In this document: positions 5,111 to 11,243 of the stretch, piece after piece | How positions within the stretch are numbered: position 1 is the first letter of the stretch | Layout of the letters: the number at the start of each line of letters is the position of its first letter | Source of the DNA: Chitinivibrionia bacterium | GTDB lineage: Bacteria; Krumholzibacteriota; Krumholzibacteriia; WVZY01 | DNA: 11,998 nt | Assembly (NCBI GenBank): GCA_016208665.1 | Contig: JACQXT010000114.1 | Span: 1 to 11,998 of the forward strand | Direction: 5' to 3' | Program-made: the position numbers and the translations under genes | The notes under the pieces: model-generated | The model's database searches: none | What the model was told of the DNA's origin: nothing | Seen by the model: the letters and a program-made list of their open reading frames with translations, nothing else

Positions 5111-8062
5111 ATGCGGACATGGTCGCGCTTTACTGCATTAGGCATACTCTTGATTCTCATGCTGTCGGCCGGCGGAGCGGTGCCCGGCGCCGGCAGGAAG
5201 GACAAGGAGTCCGCGACAACGGTCAAAGGCGGCGCAATAACCGCACCGGCGACACAAGCCGCTCAATCCGAATCCCCGCGCCTCGCGCCGGCGATCGATC
5301 GCAGGGCCGTCGAGGATGCATTTCAGGAATTCCAATCTTCCCAATCGTCCCGATGGACGGTTTCGTGGGACAAGCTGACCGGGCTTCCTCGAATGCTCAC
5401 CGGCCGGAGCGAACGATCCTACGGGGCAACGCCGGAGGCCGCTGCGCTCGAGTTCGTAGCCGAGAATCGCGCGCTTCTCGGATTGATCGATGAACGGCAC
5501 TCCGTGCGAGTTGTTCGATCCGTACCCGTGCGCGCGCACCGGATCGTAACACTGCAACAGGAGTTCGCCGGGATCGACGTCTTCGAGGGCACGATCCAGG
5601 TTGTAATCGACGGGAGTGGCCGAGTCCTGCACGCGACTAACTCCGCGTGGCCCGCTTCGGACAGTGATTTCCCGGTCGACATCGGCGAAACCGCCGTGCG
5701 CGCCTCGATCGCACTGCAGTTCGACGGCCGCGGCGTCGTGTATAGCGAGGGACCTCGTCGTGTGATCTATCCATCCGGAAATGGACGGCTTACGTATTTC
5801 GCTTACGTGATCGTGGGTGCGGGTGAAGTTCCCTGGCGCATCATCGTCGATGCACGGACCGGCGACATCCTGGAGGCTCGGCGGCTCGATGCAGTGGATC
5901 CGGGGCCATCTCAGGAGAGCGCGGCTCCAGACAAGCCCGTGCGCCCCTCGAGAACTTCGCTCGACGCCAGTGATCCCTGCGACCGCGAATGGGTAAGGAA
6001 TGGGGCACAAGTCATTCCCGTCCCGGATCCGGCGGATTCGTATTATGTCGACGTCGTGATGGGCGCTCCCCTTCCGGAATTGGGTGAATGGCAGGATCCC
6101 AAGATATACGCCGCCGGGATCAAACTGCTCCCGTGCATCCAATACACGATCGAGCTCGACTACGATCTGCACACGTGGAGCTCGTACAACAACAATCCCG
6201 GCTGGTATTTCGACGTCTTTTTCGTGGAAGTCGATACCGGCGGCTGGTACTGGCAGCACGGCCTCAGGCCGACGGTCGATCTGTGGTGCGAAACCGACCT
6301 CGAAGGGGACGGAGCCATTCTCCCCGGTACTGCATGGGTCGCCGGAGGTGATTTGTGCGGAGATCATGTGTTGTGCTCGATGACGGGAGCGGTCGAGTTT
6401 CAGTACCTTATGCCGGATTGCTCCAAAGAGGTCTATTTATCCGTCGGTTTGGATCGGTTTACAGCCGCCTGCCCGTCGTGGGGGACGATACGCGTGAGGA
6501 TCAGCGCTCTATCCCGTGTTTTCAATCCCAATCCGACGACCACGTTGAACCGGCTCTTCACGGACCAGGAAGACGCCAACAGCGCCGTGCCCGGCGAGGC
6601 CTATTCAGCCGTCGACCTGCTGAGGCTTACGGTGCCGATCGAGGGTCAGCCATGGCGGCTCAATGGTCTTTATTGCGCAATCAAGGAGTTGGTAAACCCG
6701 GTTAGGGCGTATACCACCGCCCGCGATCCTAGTTTTCCGTATCTTCGGAATTGCGACATGTTCGAAGCCGTGAACGCCTATCACCACATAACCCAGAACC
6801 AGCTCTACATCCAGTCTCTCGGCTTCCTGAACGTCAACAACCGCGCGATTGACGTGGATCCGCACATTCTTATCTGGAATCCTCCCCAGCCGCCCGATCC
6901 GGATAACTCGCAGTACAACCCTATCCCGGTAGGAGCCGGCCGGCTCGAATTCGGAGAGGGCGGGGTCGACGACGCCGAGGACGCCGATGTGGTCCTCCAT
7001 GAATACGGCCACGCGATACAGGACAACCAGAGGCCCGGCCTCTACCTCGGCGGCAACGGCGATAACGGCTTCGGGAACGAGACGCGGGCGATGGGCGAAG
7101 GATTCGGCGACTATTGGGCGTGCAGCAGCTTCGAGGACAAGAGCCAAGCGAGCGGATTCGATCCCGCGGCATTCGGCGAGTTTGACAAGCAGAATATGAC
7201 CGGGCTGCGAAGGGTCGACGAGATCAAGACATATCCAACGGGCATGGCGGACCTGGAGCATAGGGACGGAGAGATCTGGTCTCGCACGCTCTGGGACCTC
7301 TTTCACGCGATCGGAAAGATGGCGACCGACATTGTGGTTCTCGAAAGCCACTTTCTCGTTCCCCAGAATCCCCTCTTCAGCGACGGCGCGAAGGCTCTGC
7401 TCGCTGCAGATGAGTTATTGTGCTCGGGCGCCAACGAGGACTCGATCGTCGCCGCCTATGTTGACCGCGGGATCTTTCGCGAGCTGACTGTGTTGTCGGA
7501 GCCGGTCGGCGTGCTGATCAGCGTCTTTCAGCAGGACGTTCGAGGCGACCAGGACGGCATTGCTGCCTTCGAACGCGTCTACGCGTGGGGAGACACGGTG
7601 ATTCTACAGGCGCCGCCTACCTTCAATGATCTCGATTTCATACGATGGGAGGTGGAAGGCGCCAGCGGAGGGAACGGCAATACGCTGGCGGTCGTCGAGA
7701 TGGATCACATACCAGAATCGCACCTGGCGATCGCGGTCTACGATACGACCATTACGGGGATCGGAGAACAGGCGACGCCGGCGAGCTTTGCCTTGCATCC
7801 CAACCTGCCGAACCCGTTCAATCCGTACACATTGATTGGTTACGATGTGCCGGCCGGCGGGGGAGAGGTGACGCTTCGCGTGTACGATGTATCGGGGAGA
7901 CTCCTGCGGACGCTCGTAGACGGACCGCAATCTCCCGGAACGAAGACGGCGAGCTGGGATGGAACGAACGAAAGAGGCGAGCGCGTTGCATCGGGGGTGT
8001 ATTTCTGCCGGATGACCGCGCCGGGATACGTGGGGCAGCGAAAATTGATTCTCTTGAAGTGA
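5111..8062 (+). CDS. Secreted M36-like (fungalysin-type) zinc metalloprotease with FlgD-like C-terminal domain
   Basis: A 983-residue exported protein. The signal peptide is MRTWSRFTALGILLILMLSA (cleavage near residue 27). Residues about 95-255 form an FTP/PepSY-type propeptide (ATPEAAALEFVAENRALLGL; WRIIVDARTGDILEA), which inhibits the enzyme until processed. Residues about 290-495 are a Trp/Cys-rich beta-type segment I do not recognise. The catalytic region (about 500-790) has HEYGH at 630-634 (two zinc ligands and catalytic E631), E663 in GEGFGDYW as third ligand, and GEIWSRTLWDL at 720-730, all in fungalysin-like order and spacing. Residues about 800-877 resemble a divergent InlB-type beta repeat. 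Residues 895-983 are a FlgD-like module (LHPNLPNPFNP, SGRLLRTLV, GVYFCRM) ending in KLILLK, a frequent C-terminal tag on secreted FCB proteins. GGGGAGG lies about eight bases upstream of the ATG. It likely digests extracellular protein; substrate unknown. Confidence 0.88.
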   Translation: MRTWSRFTALGILLILMLSAGGAVPGAGRKDKESATTVKGGAITAPATQAAQSESPRLAPAIDRRAVEDAFQEFQSSQSSRWTVSWDKLTGLPRMLTGRSERSYGATPEAAALEFVAENRALLGLIDERHSVRVVRSVPVRAHRIVTLQQEFAGIDVFEGTIQVVIDGSGRVLHATNSAWPASDSDFPVDIGETAVRASIALQFDGRGVVYSEGPRRVIYPSGNGRLTYFAYVIVGAGEVPWRIIVDARTGDILEARRLDAVDPGPSQESAAPDKPVRPSRTSLDASDPCDREWVRNGAQVIPVPDPADSYYVDVVMGAPLPELGEWQDPKIYAAGIKLLPCIQYTIELDYDLHTWSSYNNNPGWYFDVFFVEVDTGGWYWQHGLRPTVDLWCETDLEGDGAILPGTAWVAGGDLCGDHVLCSMTGAVEFQYLMPDCSKEVYLSVGLDRFTAACPSWGTIRVRISALSRVFNPNPTTTLNRLFTDQEDANSAVPGEAYSAVDLLRLTVPIEGQPWRLNGLYCAIKELVNPVRAYTTARDPSFPYLRNCDMFEAVNAYHHITQNQLYIQSLGFLNVNNRAIDVDPHILIWNPPQPPDPDNSQYNPIPVGAGRLEFGEGGVDDAEDADVVLHEYGHAIQDNQRPGLYLGGNGDNGFGNETRAMGEGFGDYWACSSFEDKSQASGFDPAAFGEFDKQNMTGLRRVDEIKTYPTGMADLEHRDGEIWSRTLWDLFHAIGKMATDIVVLESHFLVPQNPLFSDGAKALLAADELLCSGANEDSIVAAYVDRGIFRELTVLSEPVGVLISVFQQDVRGDQDGIAAFERVYAWGDTVILQAPPTFNDLDFIRWEVEGASGGNGNTLAVVEMDHIPESHLAIAVYDTTITGIGEQATPASFALHPNLPNPFNPYTLIGYDVPAGGGEVTLRVYDVSGRLLRTLVDGPQSPGTKTASWDGTNERGERVASGVYFCRMTAPGYVGQRKLILLK

Positions 8063-8083
8063 GCCGCGTTTCATATAGGAAAG

Positions 8084-8130
8084 AAAGCCCGGTTGTCGAG
8101 TCTGATAGAGGCTCGATGGCCGGGCTTTTT
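8084..8130 (+). terminator. Intrinsic terminator of the protease gene
   Basis: AAAGCCCGG (8084-8092) pairs with CCGGGCTTT (8120-8128), with an inner TCGAG/CTCGA helix (8096-8100, 8112-8116), and T5 ends at 8130. It begins 22 bases after the protease stop. On the opposite strand the stem is followed by CTTTCTTTCC, so it may also stop transcription coming from the right. Confidence 0.85.
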
Positions 8131-8350
8131 CATGAGAGATACTGCATTAAACGGAAAGTCCCCCAAGAGGCGCTGGTGTCAGTGGGACGAGTAGAGCCGC
8201 TGCGGAGTCGATGGTGCATGCCTTCTTGGAGAACTTCCTATGCGATTCGCTTCGCTGCTGATACAACAAAGAACCGTCCGATTTAGTTCCCTCGGGCGAA
8301 ATATACCGGAAGGGGGAGCGGGCAAGTCGAGACGGGACAGGGCATTGGTC
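8131..8350. other. Gene-free stretch between two facing terminators
   Basis: These 220 bases lie between the terminator of the protease and that of the RRM gene, which face each other. Both strands have only short frames without ribosome-binding sites. I see no tRNA, repeat, strong promoter or conserved-looking hairpin, so it appears to be spacer. Confidence 0.5.
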
Positions 8351-8423
8351 AAAAAAATACTTCACACTCCGGCTGGAGCGCGCCCGGCTGCAGGCCGGCG
8401 GGCTCCCATGCCGGAATGTGAAG
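8351..8423 (-). terminator. Intrinsic terminator of the RRM gene
   Basis: Read on the - strand, CTTCACATTCCGG (8423-8411) pairs with CCGGAGTGTGAAG (8372-8360). This is a 13-base-pair stem with one G-U pair, continued by inner GAGC/GCTC and CCGGC/GCCGG helices. TATTTTTTT (8359-8351) follows. It starts 40 bases after the RRM stop codon. Confidence 0.88.
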
Positions 8424-8462
8424 CATCAGACAGTTGGAGACCGGACGAGTTTCGGATTGCTC

Positions 8463-8840
8463 CTAGAACCGGCGGCCGCCGCCCCTTCCACCGCCGCCAC
8501 CGCCACTGCCGCCTCTTCCGCCGCCTCTTCCACCGCCGCCACCGCCGCCGCCACCGCCATAACCGCCGCCGCCACCGCCGCCGCCTGGGCGCCGTTCGGG
8601 CCGTGGGCGAGCTTCGTTGACGTTGAGCGGTCTTCCTTTAAGCTCCTTGCTGTTGAGTTCATTGATTGCGGCCTGCGCTTCAGACCTGGAAGGCATCTCC
8701 ACGAAAGCGAATCCTTTCGACTCGCCGGTGAATTTGTCTGTAATGATGTTGATGGATTCAACCTGTCCAAAAGCCTCAAACGCCTTCCTTAGATCGTCCT
8801 CAGTAACCTCGTACGCCAAGTTACCGACATAGATGTTCAT
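8463..8840 (-). CDS. RRM-type RNA-binding protein with glycine/arginine-rich tail
   Basis: A 125-residue protein. It has one RNA recognition motif (residues 1-77) with RNP2 IYVGNL (3-8) and RNP1 KGFAFVEM (42-49), whose aromatic residues stack on RNA bases. A low-complexity tail (86-125) follows, nearly all glycine with RGG, RGGG and a final RRF. The layout matches the short bacterial/cyanobacterial Rbp proteins and the eukaryotic glycine-rich RNA-binding proteins; such bacterial proteins are often cold-induced and thought to act as RNA chaperones. ATG 8840 is preferred because AAGGGAG (8847-8853) precedes it and the motif begins at residue 2; the frame's earlier start at 8870 adds ten unrelated residues. 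It is transcribed alone. Its leader contains a long inverted repeat (8856-8924), suggesting post-transcriptional control. Confidence 0.93.
   Translation of the reverse strand: MNIYVGNLAYEVTEDDLRKAFEAFGQVESINIITDKFTGESKGFAFVEMPSRSEAQAAINELNSKELKGRPLNVNEARPRPERRPGGGGGGGGYGGGGGGGGGGRGGGRGGSGGGGGGRGGGRRF
8466..8590. repeat. Low-complexity GC-rich tract coding the glycine tail
   Basis: A run of CCGCCG/CCACCG triplets (GGC/GGT codons on the - strand) encodes the glycine-rich tail of the RRM protein. Such tracts change length by slippage and are prone to assembly or sequencing error, so the exact number of glycines is uncertain. Confidence 0.8.
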
Positions 8841-8855
8841 TCCTGGCTCCCTTCT

Positions 8856-8924
8856 GCCAAGGATTTTCACCCCGTACCTTCACTTCATGTAATACAGCTC
8901 TCCCACGAACATGGAATCCTTGGC
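8856..8924 (-). promoter_or_regulatory. Inverted repeat in the leader of the RRM gene
   Basis: GCCAAGGATT (8856-8865) and AATCCTTGGC (8915-8924) are perfect ten-base inverted repeats separated by 49 bases. In the - strand transcript the 3' arm ends two bases before the AAGGGAG ribosome-binding site (8853-8847). Pairing would hold that site at the base of a stem, a layout suited to temperature- or protein-dependent control of translation. A possible autoregulatory site for the RRM protein is an inference. Confidence 0.5.
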
Positions 8925-9015
8925 CGACCGGCCCTCTCCTCCATACGTTCAACCGCTTCCTGGGGTTCGACGGGAGAATAGCACTTTTCATGGAAAGATG
9001 CACGAACAAAGTGCA

Positions 9016-9531
9016 CTACTTTTTGCTCCCAGGAACCCGGCCGTTCCCGGCGAAGACCGTCATGAGGCGCAGGTTGAGCATTGAGAGCAGGCGGCTCTTC
9101 GGCCCCTCGCCGTCGAGAATGAGTCGCGAAAGGTGCAACAGCGCATTTAGATAAAACTGGAAGTCGTGGCGGAACGGTTCGTTCTCGAGGAGGCGGGCGA
9201 ACTGGTGCCGGGATATCATCAGGACCGTGCTGTCCTGGAGGGCGACGGCGTTCACGGGGTACGCGCGCTGCTCGAACAGGACGACTTCGCCGAAGAGTTC
9301 TCCCGGCTTGACGACCTTGATCACGATCTCTTTTCCCTCGGGCGTCGATCTGTAGAGCTGCACGTTGCCCCGCGCGAGGACGCAGATGGAAGCGCCCTGG
9401 TCGCCCTCGAGAAAGAGAAGTTCCTTCTTGGGAATCTCCCTGGCGAGAGAGATCTCCGCGAGGGCCTTTCTCCCTGAAGGGGAAAGGTTCTCGAACAGGG
9501 GAATGCGCCCGAACAGGGCTTCTATGTCCAT
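9016..9531 (-). CDS. Crp/Fnr-type cyclic-nucleotide-binding-fold sensor lacking a DNA-binding domain
   Basis: A 171-residue protein. Residues 1-118 form the Crp/Fnr effector-binding beta-roll (IEALFGRIPLFENLS, LFLEGDQGASICVLARGNVQLY, KPGELFGEVVLFEQRAYPVNAVAL). The long dimerisation helix follows (about 118-140), then a short tail ending VFAGNGRVPGSKK. Family regulators are about 210-240 residues, with a winged helix-turn-helix after the helix. Here it is absent, and none of the frames beyond the stop down to the RRM gene encodes one. The phosphate-binding Arg-Ser of cAMP-binding CRP is replaced by PVN, and there are no N-terminal FNR cysteines, so the ligand is unknown (DNR-like heme or redox sensing possible). 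ATG 9531 matches homologue starts; the frame extends to TTG 9552. It is divergent from the ferredoxin gene across an FNR-type box. Confidence 0.85.
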   Translation of the reverse strand: MDIEALFGRIPLFENLSPSGRKALAEISLAREIPKKELLFLEGDQGASICVLARGNVQLYRSTPEGKEIVIKVVKPGELFGEVVLFEQRAYPVNAVALQDSTVLMISRHQFARLLENEPFRHDFQFYLNALLHLSRLILDGEGPKSRLLSMLNLRLMTVFAGNGRVPGSKK

Positions 9532-9563
9532 GGGTATTCTCACGCTCCACAAAATGAGGTTCT

Positions 9564-9579
9564 CTTGATCCGGATCAAG
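9564..9579. promoter_or_regulatory. FNR/HcpR-type operator (perfect palindrome)
   Basis: CTTGATCCGGATCAAG is a perfect 16-base palindrome and matches the FNR-family consensus TTGAT-N4-ATCAA exactly. It lies in the gap between the divergent Crp/Fnr-type gene and the ferredoxin gene. Its centre (9571.5) is 41.5 bases before the start at about 9613 predicted from TATAGT (9601-9606), the classic class II activator position. Confidence 0.8.
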
Positions 9580-9580
9580 G

Positions 9581-9600
9581 CGCCGCCTGGGCCGGCGGCG
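9581..9600. repeat. Inverted repeat in the ferredoxin promoter spacer
   Basis: CGCCGCC (9581-9587) and GGCGGCG (9594-9600) flank six bases between the FNR-type box and the -10 element. The repeat covers the usual -35 region, which therefore lacks a TTGACA-like hexamer. This is as expected for an activator-dependent promoter. It might also be a second operator. Confidence 0.5.
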
Positions 9601-9612
9601 TATAGTATACGC
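9598..9612 (+). promoter_or_regulatory. -10 region of the ferredoxin promoter inside an odd palindrome
   Basis: TATAGT (9601-9606, five of six) is the likely -10 box. It sits within GCGTATAGTATACGC, two seven-base arms around a single central base. There is no recognisable -35 box. Activation by a regulator bound at 9564-9579 would explain this. The predicted start is about 9613, with a leader of about 44 bases. Confidence 0.6.
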
Positions 9613-9656
9613 GAGAGACGCATGAAATCCCAGGCTCGAATGGAAAGGAACCGCCC

Positions 9657-10502
9657 ATGAAGCGAAAAATCATTCAGATAGACGAGGAAAAATGCACGGG
9701 GTGCGGCGACTGCATTCCCAATTGCCCCGAGGGGGCCATACAGCTCATCGATGGGAAAGCCCGGCTCATCAGCGACCTCTTCTGCGACGGCCTGGGAGCC
9801 TGCATCGGCCATTGCCCCGAGGAAGCCATCACGGTGGAGGAACGGGAAGCCGAGCCGTACGACGAGGCCAGGGTGATGGCAAATGTCGTCAAGGCGGGGG
9901 CCAACACGATCAAGGCTCATCTCGAGCATCTGAAGGAACACGGCCAGGATGAATTCTACACCCAGGCCGTCTCGTATCTGGAACATCGCGGGATTCCAAT
10001 GCCCGGCAACAAGGAGGAAAAACCCATGACGCACGCACACGGTTCGGGATGCCCCGGCTCCAAGGCGCTCGCCTTCAACAAGGAACAAACAGCCACCGAA
10101 ACACCGGCGGGGTCCCGCCGATCGCAGCTTTCGCATTGGCCCATTCAGATGCACCTCGTCTCCCCCATGGCCCCGTTCTTTCAGGGCGCCGATCTCTTGC
10201 TTGCGGCCGACTGCGTCGCCTTCTCGATGGGGGATTTCCACAAGGATCACCTGAAGGGGAAGACGCTTGCCATCGCCTGCCCCAAGCTGGACGAAAACCA
10301 GGAAGTCTATCTCGAGAAGCTGAAGGCGCTCGTCGACCAGGCCAAGATCAACACGCTCACCGTGATGATCATGCAGGTTCCCTGCTGCAGCGGACTCCTG
10401 CAGCTCGCCCAGCGGGCGGTCGAGGGCGCTTCGAGAAAAGTCCCCGTCAAGGCGATCGTCGTCGGCCTGCATGGAGATATCCTGCAGGAAGGATGGGTGT
10501 AA
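9657..10502 (+). CDS. Ferredoxin-like iron-sulfur protein with C-terminal cysteine domain (FrdX-like)
   Basis: A 281-residue protein. The N-terminal ferredoxin region has [14 protein letters not shown] (C13, C16, C19, C23) for a [4Fe-4S] cluster. The second motif, [12 protein letters not shown] (C43, C49, C53), lacks the usual middle cysteine (Leu46 instead). After a linker (about 60-155) with GCPG at 131-134 comes a conserved domain with [12 protein letters not shown] (C186), [13 protein letters not shown] (C208) and MQVPCCSGL (C243, C244). This two-part layout is known in anaerobes, and such ferredoxins (FrdX) are commonly co-regulated with hybrid cluster protein by HcpR/FNR-type regulators under nitrosative stress or anoxia. 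No hcp gene is in the window. GGAAAGGA lies about eight bases before ATG 9657. The upstream FNR-type box supports oxygen- or NO-linked control. Role in electron transfer is likely; the exact partner is unknown. Confidence 0.88.
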   Translation: MKRKIIQIDEEKCTGCGDCIPNCPEGAIQLIDGKARLISDLFCDGLGACIGHCPEEAITVEEREAEPYDEARVMANVVKAGANTIKAHLEHLKEHGQDEFYTQAVSYLEHRGIPMPGNKEEKPMTHAHGSGCPGSKALAFNKEQTATETPAGSRRSQLSHWPIQMHLVSPMAPFFQGADLLLAADCVAFSMGDFHKDHLKGKTLAIACPKLDENQEVYLEKLKALVDQAKINTLTVMIMQVPCCSGLLQLAQRAVEGASRKVPVKAIVVGLHGDILQEGWV

Positions 10503-10580
10503 CGGCCAGCGCGCAGGCTCGAGCCGAGGGACTCAAGCCTTGGGAGACCCTGGCCGCGAGAGTCAGCCGCGAAGAGTCCG

Positions 10581-10615
10581 GCCCTCGGGGTTCGAGGTCG
10601 AAGGGCTATTTCTTC
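10581..10615 (+). terminator. Weak possible terminator after the ferredoxin gene
   Basis: GCCCTCG (10581-10587) can pair with CGAAGGGC (10599-10606) with one bulged A. TATTTCTTCTT follows. The T tract is interrupted and the stem overlaps the stop codon of the convergent lipoprotein gene, so this is a tentative call. Confidence 0.3.
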
Positions 10616-10998
10616 TTATCCTTGTGCTTGGCTGCTTTCTGCTGCTTGAGTCCCTTGGGCAGCTTGAACTTCGACGACGTTTTCCATGGGCCGTCGATGC
10701 GGGCGCTTATCTGCCATTGGCCTTCGTGGAGTCTGTAGAAGTTTCTCTCGTAGTAATAGTAATCCGTATATCCTGCGACAACGTAAATTCCGAGATGGGC
10801 GTCGTACACAAGCTCCATCCCATGGGCGTGTTTGTGGCGATATCCGTGCGCGGGCGCATGGGGAGGAGGGCCCACGATTACAGGAACGGGGCGCACCACC
10901 GGGCGAGATCTATGCACCACGGCCGTTTCGCAGGATGCGAGCATAAAACACAGGCAGAGCAGGGAAATGCAGCATGCAATGCGTCTCTTCGAGTCCAT
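10606..10998 (-). CDS. Small lipoprotein, unknown function
   Basis: A 130-residue lipoprotein. The signal sequence is MDSKRRIACCISLLCLCFML, with lipobox LASC, so the mature protein begins with a lipid-modified cysteine (residue 23). A Pro/His-rich stretch follows (about 33-60, RPVPVIVGPPPHAPAHGYRHKHAHG). Next is a compact region with LGIYVVAGYTDYYYYERNFYR, GQWQISARIDGPW and LPKGL, then a lysine-rich end (KAAKHKDKKK). I know this 'GxYVV...YYY...FYR...W...GPW...LPxGL' pattern from unannotated envelope proteins of many bacteria; no function is established. ATG 10998 is chosen because AGGAGG (11005-11010) lies six bases upstream and the lipoprotein signal begins there; the open frame continues to 11154 without sense. 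It converges on the ferredoxin gene and diverges from the VWA gene. Confidence 0.85.
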   Translation of the reverse strand: MDSKRRIACCISLLCLCFMLASCETAVVHRSRPVVRPVPVIVGPPPHAPAHGYRHKHAHGMELVYDAHLGIYVVAGYTDYYYYERNFYRLHEGQWQISARIDGPWKTSSKFKLPKGLKQQKAAKHKDKKK

Positions 10999-11243
10999 TG
11001 TCAACCTCCTGAGGGACGAAAAGTAATATAGACTAGCAATACGCGGGCCGATAAGCCAGACAAATCGTGCATGGTCCCCGCTTCCTCCATGCTTCCCCGA
11101 TATCGCTCTTGATTTTTGGATCGCCGAAGCACATCTTAGCAATAGACGCCCCACCTATCCTGTTTACTAAACAATTCAAATCCCCACACGGATGGCACCC
11201 CACGCCCGTCAGCATGTATGAACCTGCAAGGAGGTGGTCGGCC
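10999..11243. other. Divergent intergenic region, lipoprotein / VWA genes
   Basis: These 245 bases separate two divergent envelope-protein genes. They contain inverted repeats GCATGG/CCATGC (11069-11074, 11087-11092) and the odd palindrome TGTTTACTAAACA (11161-11173), either of which could be an operator. On the - strand a TATATT lies about 30 bases before the lipoprotein start, without a good -35. I find no convincing promoter for the VWA gene. Confidence 0.4.

Noticed and set aside
5138-6367. 409-codon open frame antisense to the protease gene
   Set aside because: It mirrors the codon bias of the protease gene, has no plausible ribosome-binding site and no domain.
4724-8062. PhzF homologue considered as part of a phenazine or other biosynthetic cluster
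   Set aside because: No other biosynthetic gene is adjacent; neighbours are an exported protease and a small membrane protein.
8131-8350. Search for a small RNA or tRNA in the gap between two terminators
   Set aside because: No cloverleaf, no promoter matched to a terminator on the same strand, and no conserved-looking structure.
8466-8590. Triplet-like repeats considered as a CRISPR array or tandem-repeat element
   Set aside because: They are glycine codons of the RRM protein's tail, with no spacer-repeat structure.
8885-9550. 221-codon - strand frame overlapping the Crp/Fnr-type gene, checked as a possible frameshifted helix-turn-helix
   Set aside because: The part beyond the sensor gene's stop has no helix-turn-helix pattern, so it does not restore a DNA-binding domain.
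9540-10472. 310-codon open frame antisense to the ferredoxin gene
   Set aside because: It lies opposite a gene with clear cysteine motifs, has no recognisable domain, and its composition is the usual GC-rich shadow.
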